Assembly: GCA_013391845.1 (NCBI GenBank)
Contig: CP058414.1
Span: 1,474,501-1,538,500 of the forward strand
Length of the DNA stretch: 64,000 bases
From: Pseudoalteromonas shioyasakiensis
GTDB taxonomy: Bacteria > Pseudomonadota > Gammaproteobacteria > Enterobacterales > Alteromonadaceae
Reading direction: 5' to 3'
Position numbers and translations under genes: made by a program. Every line of letters begins with the position of its first letter. Position 1 is the stretch's first letter. The notes under the pieces were generated by a model. That model searched no databases, was not told where the DNA came from, and saw only the letters and a list, made by a program, of their open reading frames with translations. Positions 39,499-47,538 of this stretch are shown in pieces.

Positions 39499-40227
39499 TT
39501 ATGCAAAGTGTTTTTCTAAATCGTCAGAGCCACCAATGTGCTCACCGCCTATGAATACTTGCGGTACTGTCTCACGACCTGAAATAGCTTTTAAGCTGGT
39601 TAATGATGCGTGTTGACCTAATATAATTTCTTCGTACACATAACCCTTTGCTTCTAATAGTGCTTTAGCTTTTGTACAGAATGGGCAATTAGGTTTCGTA
39701 ATAATGCTCACTGACTCTGGTTTTATTTGCGCAGGGTTAATGTATTCAAGCATGGTATCAGCGTCAGATACTTCAAATGGGTCGCCTGGCTTTTGCGGTT
39801 CAATAAACATTTTTTCGATAACACCGTCTTTTACAAGCATAGAATAACGCCAGCTGCGCTTACCAAAGCCTAAGTCGTTTTTATCAACTAACATACCCAT
39901 GCCATCAGTAAACTCACCGTTGCCGTCGGGCAGTAGGGTAATATTTTGGGCTTCTTGGTTTTGCGCCCAAGCATTCATCACGAATGTATCGTTTACAGAA
40001 ATACAGACAATGTCATCAACCCCGTTTTGTTTAAATACAGCAGCAAGCTCGTTATAACGTGGTAAATGTGTTGATGAACAAGTAGGTGTAAATGCGCCAG
40101 GTAATGCAAATAGCACAACCGTTTTATCTTTAAAGATTTCGTCAGTAGTAACGGATTTCCACTGCTCGTCTACACGTGTTGCGAATGTAACGTTTGGTAC
40201 TTTTTGGCCTTCAATATTGTTTAACAT
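39499..40227 (-). CDS. Hybrid peroxiredoxin-glutaredoxin (Prx5-Grx fusion)
   Basis: Cytoplasmic peroxidase that reduces peroxides using glutathione through its own glutaredoxin domain, as in Haemophilus and Vibrio hybrid Prx. The N-terminal Prx5 domain (residues 1-160) has the peroxidatic Cys50 in FTPTCSSTH. The C-terminal glutaredoxin (from about 171) carries CPFC (Cys181, Cys184) and TVPQVFIGG. 242 residues. It is divergent from oxyR across 110 bases containing an OxyR-type site, implying peroxide induction. Confidence 0.93.
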   Translation of the reverse strand: MLNNIEGQKVPNVTFATRVDEQWKSVTTDEIFKDKTVVLFALPGAFTPTCSSTHLPRYNELAAVFKQNGVDDIVCISVNDTFVMNAWAQNQEAQNITLLPDGNGEFTDGMGMLVDKNDLGFGKRSWRYSMLVKDGVIEKMFIEPQKPGDPFEVSDADTMLEYINPAQIKPESVSIITKPNCPFCTKAKALLEAKGYVYEEIILGQHASLTSLKAISGRETVPQVFIGGEHIGGSDDLEKHFA

Positions 40228-40287
40228 GTTTTTGATTCCTCTTGATTTGTTGAGTGCTATTATGCGGTTTGATTTTTGATAGTTCCA

Positions 40288-40324
40288 ATCGTTTGTTTGT
40301 ATTAATATGATAGATAAAAGCTAT
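40288..40324 (+). promoter_or_regulatory. OxyR binding site
   Basis: ATCG-N7-GTAT-N7-ATAG-N7-CTAT at 40288-40324 matches 14 of 16 positions of the OxyR consensus ATAG-N7-CTAT-N7-ATAG-N7-CTAT with exact spacing. It ends 13 bases before the oxyR ATG, in the divergent gap shared with the Prx-Grx gene. Confidence 0.75.
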
Positions 40325-40337
40325 TAAAGGTGCGGTT

Positions 40338-41237
40338 ATGAATTTAAAAGACTTCGAATATGTAAAAGCGGTTGCACAGTACAAGCACTTTAGAAAAGCA
40401 GCAGATGCCTGCTATATCAGCCAACCTACGCTAAGCGGGCAAGTTAAAAAGCTTGAACAAGAATTGGGTGTTGTTATTTTTGACCGTTCAACTAAGCAGG
40501 TCACAATCACCGCTCAAGGTGAGCAATTACTTAAACAGATCACACTTATTCTTGAGCAAACGCAAGTGCTCAAAGAAATTGCCGCCAGCTCACACGATCC
40601 ACTAAAAGGTAAAATAAATGTAGGGATTATTCCTACCATCGCACCTTATTTACTGCCAACGCTATTAACATCAATGAAGCAAGCTTTCAGTGAAACCCAA
40701 TTTTCATTTACTGAAATGCAAACAGCACAAACGCTGCTGGCCCTTGATAATGGAGAGATTGATATTGCAATTGTTGCTGATGTAGCCGATTTAGCGCCTT
40801 ATCATGTTTCACCGCTTTATAAAGAAGATTTTTTGGTCGCGGTGTCAGAGCAACACGTATTGGCAAAACACACTGAAGTCGCTTTAGCTCAATTACAGGA
40901 TTGTGATTTATTAATGTTAAATGAAGGTCATTGCTTTAAAGAACAAGCAGAACAATTTTGTTTTTCAGCAGGGGTCGAGGTGTCAAATCAATATAAAGGT
41001 AACAGTATTGAAACCTTACTCGCGCTGGTGGCAATGGATGATGGTGTCACTTTTGTTCCTAAGCTTGCATGTACACCACGTGAAGGAGTGAAGTACTTAG
41101 CTATAACACCAAACCAGCAACGCCAAATTGTCATTGCAACTCGTAAGCACTACCCGCACATAGCAGGTGTTGAGCAATTAGCTAACTGGCTAAATGCTCA
41201 TGAAGGCCTACAAGCTCATTTACTCGCTAGCAGCTAA
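40338..41237 (+). CDS. oxyR: Peroxide-sensing LysR regulator OxyR
   Basis: LysR-type transcription factor activated by a disulfide. The N-terminal winged helix (LKDFEYVKAVAQYKHFRKAAD; SQPTLSGQVKKLEQELG) is standard. The redox pair falls exactly at Cys199 (NEGHC) and Cys208 (EQFC), the same numbering as in E. coli, which separates OxyR from other LysR proteins. 299 residues. It probably controls itself and the divergent Prx-Grx gene. Its 3' end overlaps the convergent flgT by 18 bases. Confidence 0.95.
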   Translation: MNLKDFEYVKAVAQYKHFRKAADACYISQPTLSGQVKKLEQELGVVIFDRSTKQVTITAQGEQLLKQITLILEQTQVLKEIAASSHDPLKGKINVGIIPTIAPYLLPTLLTSMKQAFSETQFSFTEMQTAQTLLALDNGEIDIAIVADVADLAPYHVSPLYKEDFLVAVSEQHVLAKHTEVALAQLQDCDLLMLNEGHCFKEQAEQFCFSAGVEVSNQYKGNSIETLLALVAMDDGVTFVPKLACTPREGVKYLAITPNQQRQIVIATRKHYPHIAGVEQLANWLNAHEGLQAHLLASS

Positions 41238-42410
41238 TTCAACAATATCATTAATTTGAATGTTAGGCAGAGGTTGCTGATCAATACTCACGGCAACCGC
41301 TGATTGCTGATAAAGCTGAGTCACTTTTACCTGATTAAGTGTCGTGATTTTATGCGGGAGTTTATTACCCTGTGCATCCGTTAGGTAATTATGATGGGCA
41401 ATATTTAAAACTTGCCCTTGCTCGAGACCATGAGCCTTACCAAGGTTTATAATCAGCCTATCGTTTTCGATATGCAGTATTTTACCTTGCGTGGGCAAAC
41501 AGGCCATGGCTGCTTGTAAGTCATAGGTTAGAGTTTGGTTTATATCACTAATAGCTTGGCCATAGTCGGTTGCCCAAAATCGGTCACTATAAACATCGAT
41601 GATCTCAGTCTTTTTATACGGCCAAATGCCTTCAGTTTGGTAGCTTTTTTGCCAAAGTTTTTCGTAAGTTGTGCCATCAAAGAGCACATAATCAACTTTA
41701 TATGCACGCTTAAAACTGTCATCCTGCCAAAATGCATAGTCGTTATTAATTTTATGGTTGACCGACAAATCACGAATACGACTTAGTAACACATATTGCG
41801 AGTTACTTCGGCTAGTGATTTCCTCAAGTAGTGCATTACTATAATCGTATTGCTGAGTGAAAAAGTGATCTACCCTTAGCGGCATGTTGTAATAAGCCGT
41901 TGGCTTAGCTGCCATTTGTGTATTGCTTAAGCTATTATATAGGTGTTCGCTTATTGCTTTGTTTACGTCAAAAATTTGGCCCATACGAGCTTGCTCGCGA
42001 TTGGCAAGTTGGCTTTGTGTAACAGCAATAAATTTAGTGTATTGGTTTGCAGGGCACTCTTCTGCTTGAGCAAAGATGTCTAAGCGAAGCGTAATAGCAT
42101 AGGTGTCGTTATGACGATCTTCGCTGATTAATTCTATTTTCTGGATTTCACCGTGGCTACTTATTTTCAGCTGATCTTGCGTCAAAACCCCGTCAACTAG
42201 AGTCTGTACAGAGCTTACTCGAGCGCCAGAAAACACTAACGCCTGAGTAATGGCATCTTTAATGGCGGCAGATTTGGCTTGGCTAGTATCGCCATTTTTT
42301 ACAACTGCATGGCCTGTAGATTCAAACCATTGCGCTAAACTATTGTTAGAAAACAAAATTGTAAAAGCTAAGCCAAGGCTTTTTAAGCAGGCTATTGTTT
42401 TATTGTTCAT
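41220..42410 (-). CDS. flgT: Flagellar H-ring protein FlgT
   Basis: Periplasmic protein that assembles the H-ring around the sodium-driven polar motor and stabilises MotX/MotY in Vibrio. The signal peptide (about 1-25, ending SLAQ) is followed by the FlgT N-terminal domain (FESTGHAVVKNGDTSQAKSA). The middle domain has YVLLSRIRDLS, and the C-terminal beta domain GKILHIENDRLIINLGKAHGL. ATG 42410 has AGGTG 5-9 bases upstream, so the ATG five codons earlier is not needed. 396 residues. It is divergent from flgP, as in Vibrio, and has its own sigma-54 element. Confidence 0.92.
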   Translation of the reverse strand: MNNKTIACLKSLGLAFTILFSNNSLAQWFESTGHAVVKNGDTSQAKSAAIKDAITQALVFSGARVSSVQTLVDGVLTQDQLKISSHGEIQKIELISEDRHNDTYAITLRLDIFAQAEECPANQYTKFIAVTQSQLANREQARMGQIFDVNKAISEHLYNSLSNTQMAAKPTAYYNMPLRVDHFFTQQYDYSNALLEEITSRSNSQYVLLSRIRDLSVNHKINNDYAFWQDDSFKRAYKVDYVLFDGTTYEKLWQKSYQTEGIWPYKKTEIIDVYSDRFWATDYGQAISDINQTLTYDLQAAMACLPTQGKILHIENDRLIINLGKAHGLEQGQVLNIAHHNYLTDAQGNKLPHKITTLNQVKVTQLYQQSAVAVSIDQQPLPNIQINDIVELAASE

Positions 42411-42449
42411 GCTGACACCTAGCATTAAAACTATTGAATAACCTAAATG

Positions 42450-42465
42450 AGCAAGGACTGTACCA
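42450..42465 (-). promoter_or_regulatory. Sigma-54 promoter of flgT
   Basis: On the minus strand TGGTACAGTCCTTGCT has GG and GC exactly 10 bases apart and matches TGGCAC-N5-TTGCW at all but one position. Predicted start is near 42440, about 30 bases before the ATG. Confidence 0.75.
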
Positions 42466-42468
42466 CAG

Positions 42469-42484
42469 TGGCATTAAACGTGCA
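42469..42484 (+). promoter_or_regulatory. Sigma-54 promoter of flgP
   Basis: TGGCATTAAACGTGCA has GG-N10-GC spacing; the -12 half (GTGC) is weaker than consensus. Its -24 element is 5 bases from that of the flgT promoter on the other strand. Confidence 0.6.
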
Positions 42485-42519
42485 TATTTGTAGACAAGAG
42501 TTTTAAGCGGAAGCAAATT

Positions 42520-42978
42520 ATGCGAGTACTTCTATTAGGTGGGCTAGTTGCCTGCGCAGCATTAACAGGCTGCAGTAGTATTTTTGATAAACATGTAGAA
42601 TACACTTACATTGAGCCAGATAGCTACCCGGTGCTAAAAGCTGTGGGTTATGCGCCAATAAGTGCTCAGCCTGGCAGTAATGAATCGCAACGTACTCTAC
42701 TTGCGATTAAAGCCTCAAAGCTTGAAGCTTACCGCGAGCTTGCTGAGCAAGTTTACGGGCAAAGAATTTCCGCAGGCACTACAGTGCAAAACAGCATTGC
42801 TCATAATGATCAATTACAAAGCCAAGTACAAGGTGTGATCAAAGGTGCACAGGTTATTAAAACCTATGCAGTAGGGGACACCTACGCAACTGAATTACAG
42901 CTCGATATGAAACGAGTGCACGATTTATACATCGGCGAAGTAAAACCGCGCCAAGTGAAAAAAGTAACATATTATTAG
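42520..42978 (+). CDS. flgP: Flagellar outer-membrane lipoprotein FlgP
   Basis: LPP20-family outer-membrane lipoprotein of the flagellar H-ring or basal disc. Signal peptide with lipobox LTGC (Cys18), then VLKAVGYAPISAQPG and the LPP20 core SKLEAYRELAEQVYGQRIS. 152 residues. In Vibrio flgO lies directly upstream of flgP; here flgO is absent from this position and FlgO-like genes lie at 34.3-36.3 kb. A terminator follows at 43050-43076. Confidence 0.92.
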   Translation: MRVLLLGGLVACAALTGCSSIFDKHVEYTYIEPDSYPVLKAVGYAPISAQPGSNESQRTLLAIKASKLEAYRELAEQVYGQRISAGTTVQNSIAHNDQLQSQVQGVIKGAQVIKTYAVGDTYATELQLDMKRVHDLYIGEVKPRQVKKVTYY

Positions 42979-43049
42979 GTGCAACTTAGTCTAGTTGTAA
43001 CCTATTGGCTTGCCGCATAAGTCCAGCAAATTCTGCAAGCATAAAAAAA

Positions 43050-43076
43050 CGCGATAACTTAGTTATCGCGCTTTTT
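43050..43076. terminator. Bidirectional terminator between flgP and flgN
   Basis: CGCGATAACT and AGTTATCGCG form a tight hairpin at 43050-43070, flanked by seven A before and six T after. It serves both convergent units. Confidence 0.85.
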
Positions 43077-43090
43077 TAATGGAATAGTAT

Positions 43091-43522
43091 TTAGGCTTTC
43101 AAGTTGTGAACGATTTTCTTATCGCCTTGAATAACACTTCCGCCTTGGTCGTAGGTCATCGATGATGGCGCACCGATTAAAATATCCTTAAGTTGTTTAA
43201 CACTCAGCTGTGCTTGATGGGCTGCATGGGCATTAACATCGTTTTTCTTTTTGCAGCTTGATAGTAAAGTGTTAACTTGCTTGATAAGTGAACTCACTTC
43301 GTCATCTTGCGAATCATTGTGCGCAACAAGCTTTTGAACTTCTTTATCAATTGTTTGGATTTGTTGTAACAGAGAGATTTTTTGTTGGGCAATACTCTTT
43401 AATCCATCGCCACGTTTTGCAGCAATGGCTGTCAATTCATCATCTAACAGCGCAGCAATAGACTCTAAGCACGAAACTTGTTGTGTTAGTTTACTGGCAA
43501 TTAAATGATTATGATCAGCCAT
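43091..43522 (-). CDS. flgN: Flagellar export chaperone FlgN
   Basis: Cytoplasmic chaperone for the hook-filament junction proteins FlgK and FlgL. A mostly helical protein of 143 residues with heptad-like hydrophobics (LESIAALLDDELTAIAAKRG; SLLQQIQTIDKEVQKLV). Assignment rests on size, helical character and the position after flgM. ATG 43522 (MADHNHL) overlaps the flgM stop by 8 bases; ATGs 2 and 8 codons farther upstream are possible. Probably co-transcribed with flgM. Confidence 0.85.
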   Translation of the reverse strand: MADHNHLIASKLTQQVSCLESIAALLDDELTAIAAKRGDGLKSIAQQKISLLQQIQTIDKEVQKLVAHNDSQDDEVSSLIKQVNTLLSSCKKKNDVNAHAAHQAQLSVKQLKDILIGAPSSMTYDQGGSVIQGDKKIVHNLKA

Positions 43523-43835
43523 AGACATCAAACTCGAATGCAGCAATGTTCTTTGCTAACTTCTCAGCATCAATTTGGTATTTACCTTCGCTGATTGCTT
43601 TTTTCAGCTCAGCTACTTTATTGCTGTCAAAGCCAGATGATTGCTCAGCTTTTTCTTGCAAAGACTTAAGCTGTTTAGCTTGAGGTGTTAAGCTCACAGA
43701 ATCTGCACTTGCTTTAGGTGCGGCTGACTTTGCAGCAGCTGCATTAGCATTATCTTTTTGTAAATCAAGCTTCTTTTGCTTGGTATTTGTCAACACAGAA
43801 GGCTGTTGTTGACCATTATTGACATTGCTTACCAT
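43515..43835 (-). CDS. flgM: Anti-sigma-28 factor FlgM
   Basis: Binds and inhibits FliA until it is secreted through the completed hook-basal body. 106 residues: a disordered, Ala/Lys-rich N-terminal half, then the family pattern DSVSLTPQAKQLKSLQEKA and the FliA-binding end FDSNKVAELKKAISEGKYQI. ATG 43835. A sigma-28 promoter lies upstream at 43871-43897, which gives the usual feedback (FliA drives its own inhibitor). Confidence 0.93.
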   Translation of the reverse strand: MVSNVNNGQQQPSVLTNTKQKKLDLQKDNANAAAAKSAAPKASADSVSLTPQAKQLKSLQEKAEQSSGFDSNKVAELKKAISEGKYQIDAEKLAKNIAAFEFDVYG

Positions 43836-43870
43836 AATTTTGACCTATACATTACCCAACATATGCCTTT

Positions 43871-43897
43871 ATATCGGCGGGCACAGCGGATACTTTA
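43871..43897 (-). promoter_or_regulatory. Sigma-28 promoter of flgM
   Basis: On the minus strand TAAA (43894-43897), 15 bases, then GCCGATAT (43871-43878): the FliA consensus TAAA-N15-GCCGATAA with a single mismatch and exact spacing. It is 36 bases upstream of the ATG. Confidence 0.85.
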
Positions 43898-43913
43898 GCA
43901 TAAATATAAAAAA

Positions 43914-44618
43914 TTAAATATTTACTTGTACAGACTCGACCCCATCCACACGTGCATTTAATACTTTACCTGATTTTTTGTTTTTTACACGTACTAATTC
44001 GTCTAACGTGCCATCTTCTAAAGCAATCCCAGTGGTCTTAATTCTTAAACCGCGTAATGAGGCATAAATAGTGACATTATCGCCTTTGCAAACCATACAC
44101 ACCTGACGCATTACAATAGGGCTGCCATCACGCAAGTTACGTTTGCTACGGCTGCCAATAAGTATAGACTCATCTTGTACGTATTGCGTTCTAACAAACT
44201 GCTTTGGTTTCATTTCAACACGTAAATGCTCTGGACGGATGACTTCACCACGAGCAAGGTTGGTTGTTACAACAACCACAGGTTCGAGCTCAATTATGCG
44301 GACATGGACGTATTGAGTCCAACTATTTAGGTCTTGGCACTTAAGTTGTACAGTTACCTGCCGATTAAAAGGAGGTTCTGTTGGTAACTCTTTGTTTATT
44401 GGCGACTCACAAAACCTCTCTGGAATGCGACCATCTAATGGTAAAGCACTTATTTGTGGTTTGGTGTCCAGATCAGGGAGCTGTTCGCTAACAAAATCGA
44501 TAGCGATTTGTTGAAGTTGCTCGTTATTATAAACTTCTGCCTGCAGTTGTGTTGCAAACAACAGGCTAGTAAGAAAATAAAAAACACTGTATCTTCGGCT
44601 TTTTTTTAACAAACTCAT
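43914..44618 (-). CDS. flgA: Flagellar P-ring assembly chaperone FlgA
   Basis: Periplasmic chaperone for FlgI. The signal peptide covers residues about 1-27 (ending TQLQA). The SAF-type domain is clear: TNLARGEVIRPEHL, then GSRSKRNLRDGSPIVMRQV, and the C-terminal VRVKNKKSGKVLNARV. The frame extends 30 codons farther, but ATG 44618 gives the normal signal peptide. 234 residues. It is divergent from cheV, with a sigma-54 element between them. Confidence 0.92.
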   Translation of the reverse strand: MSLLKKSRRYSVFYFLTSLLFATQLQAEVYNNEQLQQIAIDFVSEQLPDLDTKPQISALPLDGRIPERFCESPINKELPTEPPFNRQVTVQLKCQDLNSWTQYVHVRIIELEPVVVVTTNLARGEVIRPEHLRVEMKPKQFVRTQYVQDESILIGSRSKRNLRDGSPIVMRQVCMVCKGDNVTIYASLRGLRIKTTGIALEDGTLDELVRVKNKKSGKVLNARVDGVESVQVNI

Positions 44619-44714
44619 ATTGTTTCGACTATGCTTATGGTTGAAAACAAGGTATAAATATTTTGCGTCAAAAAACAGACGCTTCGTAACCTTATGTAGC
44701 TTTAACACAAAGAA

Positions 44715-44730
44715 GGCAATTATTGTTCCA
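44715..44730 (-). promoter_or_regulatory. Sigma-54 promoter of flgA
   Basis: Minus strand TGGAACAATAATTGCC: GG-N10-GC spacing and a TTGC -12 box, with one mismatch in the -24 box. About 97 bases upstream of the flgA ATG. Confidence 0.6.
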
Positions 44731-44760
44731 GCTCTGATTGTTTATCTTTAGGAGATTGAA

Positions 44761-45693
44761 ATGGCAGGCATTTTAGACTCAGTTAACCAGCGTACTCAGT
44801 TGGTTGGGCAAAACCGCCTTGAATTACTATTATTCAAACTCAGAGGGCGACAACGCTTTGGTATCAACGTGTTTAAAGTAAGAGAGGTTTTGCAATGCCC
44901 ACCACTTACTAACATGCCAAAATCAAATGCGTATATTCGCGGCGTTGCGCACATTCGTGGCCAAACTATCTCTGTTATTGATTTATCGATGGCCGTAGGT
45001 GGTCCGGCAATTGAAAATATCAAAGACAGTTTTATCATCATTGCTGAGTACAACCGTTCTGTGCAAGGGTTCTTGGTTGGCGGAGTTGAGCGCATCGTTA
45101 ATATGAACTGGGAAAAAATAATGCCACCGCCTTCAGGTGCGGGACGTTATTCATACTTAACAGCGGTCACTGAGATTGAAAATGAGTTAGTTGAGATACT
45201 TGATGTAGAAAAGATCTTAAACGAAATTTGTCCAGTTAACACTGAAGTGAGTGCTGAAGTGGTTGGTGAGGGTGAAATTCAGCGTGATTTAGGTGAGCGT
45301 ATTGTCTTTATTGCTGACGATTCAGCGGTAGCTCGAAACCAAGTTAAACGTGCGCTTGAACCTTTAGGTGTACAAACTGAGTTAGCTAAAAACGGCAAAG
45401 AAGCATTATTACGTTTACGTGAGATTGCTCAGCTTGATTGTAAAAATGATATTACTGAGCGCGTTGGCTTATTGATATCTGACGTAGAGATGCCGGAAAT
45501 GGATGGTTATACCTTAACCGCCGAAATTAAAGCAGATCCAAAATTATCACCTCTTCATGTGATCTTGCATACCTCTTTAAGTGGGGTATTTAACCAGGCA
45601 ATGATTGAAAAAGTAGGTGCCGATGATTTTATTGCAAAATTTAACCCAGATGAATTAGCAACAGCTGTGAAAAAGTGGGTTCATTGTGATTAA
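44761..45693 (+). CDS. cheV: Chemotaxis coupling protein CheV
   Basis: CheW-receiver hybrid linking chemoreceptors to CheA. The CheW domain (residues about 15-160) has RQRFGINVFKVREVL and HIRGQTISVIDLSMA. The C-terminal receiver (about 175-305) has ADDSAVARNQ and the phosphorylation site LLISDVEMPEMDGYTL. 310 residues. An AGGAG site (44752-44756) lies 4 bases before the ATG. It is the first of cheV-cheR, the usual pair upstream of flgB in Vibrio and Pseudomonas. Confidence 0.96.
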   Translation: MAGILDSVNQRTQLVGQNRLELLLFKLRGRQRFGINVFKVREVLQCPPLTNMPKSNAYIRGVAHIRGQTISVIDLSMAVGGPAIENIKDSFIIIAEYNRSVQGFLVGGVERIVNMNWEKIMPPPSGAGRYSYLTAVTEIENELVEILDVEKILNEICPVNTEVSAEVVGEGEIQRDLGERIVFIADDSAVARNQVKRALEPLGVQTELAKNGKEALLRLREIAQLDCKNDITERVGLLISDVEMPEMDGYTLTAEIKADPKLSPLHVILHTSLSGVFNQAMIEKVGADDFIAKFNPDELATAVKKWVHCD

Positions 45694-45714
45694 TTATTTA
45701 TAGGTGGTATTACT

Positions 45715-46545
45715 TTGGAAAATAAGCATTTACAACAAAGCGAATACGATCAATTCCGCTCTTTCTTAGAACAACAATGTGGCATCGTGCTTGGTGATAA
45801 CAAACTTTACTTAGTAAAAAGTCGCCTAGCGCCGCTTATGGCACGTTTTAATGTCGAGTCTTTATCACAGTTGGTAAGTAAAACCTTAAGTCCTCATGAG
45901 AGGCAGCTTCGTGCCGCTGTGGTTGATGCGATGACCACCAATGAGACGCTTTGGTTTCGAGACCAATACCCATTTGAGCTATTGAAAACGAAGCTATTCC
46001 CTGAACTTAAAGATGTTCGTCGACCATTGAAAATATGGTCAGCGGCAAGTTCATCAGGGCAGGAGCCATACTCTATTGCCATGTCGGTCGCTGAGTTTCA
46101 GGCTAAAAACCCTGGCGTATTAAAGATGGGAGCGCAAATAATTGGCACAGACATTTCTAATACCATGCTTGATATGTGTAAGAACGCTGAGTACGACTCG
46201 TTAGCCCTTGCTCGTGGTTTGTCGATGGAACGACGTCAGAAGTTCTTTAAGGACAGCGGTAATGGAATGGCTCAGGTTGTTGAACCTATTCGCAAAATGG
46301 TGAGCTTTAGACATTTAAACTTACTAGATTCATACGCCTTAATGGGCAAGTTTGACATTATATTTTGTCGTAATGTGTTAATTTACTTCTCACCAGAAGT
46401 AAAAGCTAAAATCATTTCGCAATTTGCTCAAGCTTTAAACCCTAAAGGTTATCTATTTTTAGGTGCATCTGAATCAATGGCGGGCCTTAGTGACAGCTTT
46501 GATATGGTTCGTTGTAACCCTGGTATTATCTATCAAAAAAAGTAA
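45715..46545 (+). CDS. cheR: Chemotaxis methyltransferase CheR
   Basis: SAM-dependent methylation of chemoreceptor glutamates. The N-terminal helical domain contains SRLAPLM, and the catalytic domain contains TNETLWFRD, WSAASSSGQEPYSIAM (SAM site), IIGTDIS and IIFCRNVLIYF. 276 residues. The start is TTG at 45715 with AGGTGG (45702-45707) 7 bases upstream; no ATG gives a full domain. It follows cheV by 21 bases. Confidence 0.96.
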   Translation: MENKHLQQSEYDQFRSFLEQQCGIVLGDNKLYLVKSRLAPLMARFNVESLSQLVSKTLSPHERQLRAAVVDAMTTNETLWFRDQYPFELLKTKLFPELKDVRRPLKIWSAASSSGQEPYSIAMSVAEFQAKNPGVLKMGAQIIGTDISNTMLDMCKNAEYDSLALARGLSMERRQKFFKDSGNGMAQVVEPIRKMVSFRHLNLLDSYALMGKFDIIFCRNVLIYFSPEVKAKIISQFAQALNPKGYLFLGASESMAGLSDSFDMVRCNPGIIYQKK

Positions 46546-46628
46546 ACTCTCCTTAGCAACCTAGTCCTTAGGTTGCTAAATTTATCTATTTTTCAGTCTG
46601 TTATACAAATAAAGCTTACTCCTTATTT

Positions 46629-46645
46629 TTGGCTTATCTTTTGCA
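46629..46645 (+). promoter_or_regulatory. Sigma-54 promoter of flgBCDE
   Basis: TTGGCTTATCTTTTGCA: GG (46631-46632) and GC (46643-46644) at 10-base spacing, near-consensus -24 and -12 boxes. Predicted start is near 46656, 25 bases before the flgB ATG. Confidence 0.85.
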
Positions 46646-46680
46646 TTGTTCACTGCAGAGTCAATTTTTTGGAGATGGTT

Positions 46681-47091
46681 ATGGCTATCAGTTTTGATAA
46701 AGCATTTGGAGTTCATCCGCATGCGATGTTGATCCGTTCACAACGCGCTGAGTTATTAGCGACAAATATCGCTAATGCTGATACGCCGGGCTATAAAGCG
46801 AAAGACATCGATTTTGCCTCGGCATTAAAAGCGGCAAAAAGCAACCAGCAAGGTGGCAATAGTATGGTAAGAACCGATGCTAAACATATTGCCGGAGGCA
46901 GTCGTTTTGTTGGTAATGCAGAAATGTTTCGTACGCCAAATCAAGCAGATACAGGTGATGGCAACTCAGTTGATATACAAGTGGAACGAAACTTGTATGT
47001 ACAGAACTCATTAGAGTATCAGGCAAGCCTGCAATTTATGAGTAGTAAAATTAAAGGCCTTAAAAAAGCCCTCGGTAGTCAAGGAGCATAA
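46681..47091 (+). CDS. flgB: Flagellar proximal rod protein FlgB
   Basis: Proximal rod component exported by the flagellar apparatus. The family start MAISFDKAFGVHPHAM and RAELLATNIANADTPGYKAKDIDF are clear, as is the C-terminal helix LYVQNSLEYQASLQF. The frame opens earlier at 46573, but that start precedes the predicted transcription start; ATG 46681 has GGAGA 6-10 bases upstream. 136 residues. It is 2 bases before flgC. Confidence 0.96.
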   Translation: MAISFDKAFGVHPHAMLIRSQRAELLATNIANADTPGYKAKDIDFASALKAAKSNQQGGNSMVRTDAKHIAGGSRFVGNAEMFRTPNQADTGDGNSVDIQVERNLYVQNSLEYQASLQFMSSKIKGLKKALGSQGA

Positions 47092-47093
47092 TC

Positions 47094-47525
47094 ATGAGTT
47101 TGTATAATGTTTTTGATATTTCAGCAACCGGTATGAGCGCGCAAAATGTCCGCTTAAATACTACTGCCAGTAATATCTCGAATGCGAATTCGATTAGTTC
47201 TAGCCAAGATCAGACGTATCGAGCGCGCCATCCTGTTTTTGCTGCAGAGTTGACTAAAGCGTCAGCATCACAAAGCAATCCTCAGGGCTCTTCTGTTGGC
47301 GTTAAAGTACTAGGCATTGTAGAGAGTGATAAGCCTCTGCAAATTGAATATAACCCAAACCATCCAAGTGCGGATGAAAATGGTTACATCTATAAGCCTA
47401 ACGTTAATGTTGTAGAAGAAATGGCAAATATGATTTCTGCCTCTCGCTCTTACCAAACAAATGTGCAAGTTGCTGATGCAGCTAAGCAAATGTTAAGTAA
47501 AACACTGTTGCTTGGGCAGCGGTAA
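47094..47525 (+). CDS. flgC: Flagellar proximal rod protein FlgC
   Basis: Proximal rod protein. FDISATGMSAQNVRLNTTASN with NISNANSISSS is the rod/hook N-terminal motif, and VNVVEEMANMISASRSYQTN is the matching C-terminal motif. 143 residues, slightly above the 134 of E. coli. Part of the flgBCDE operon; flgD starts 13 bases downstream. Confidence 0.97.
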   Translation: MSLYNVFDISATGMSAQNVRLNTTASNISNANSISSSQDQTYRARHPVFAAELTKASASQSNPQGSSVGVKVLGIVESDKPLQIEYNPNHPSADENGYIYKPNVNVVEEMANMISASRSYQTNVQVADAAKQMLSKTLLLGQR

Positions 47526-47538
47526 CCGAGGATAAGTT

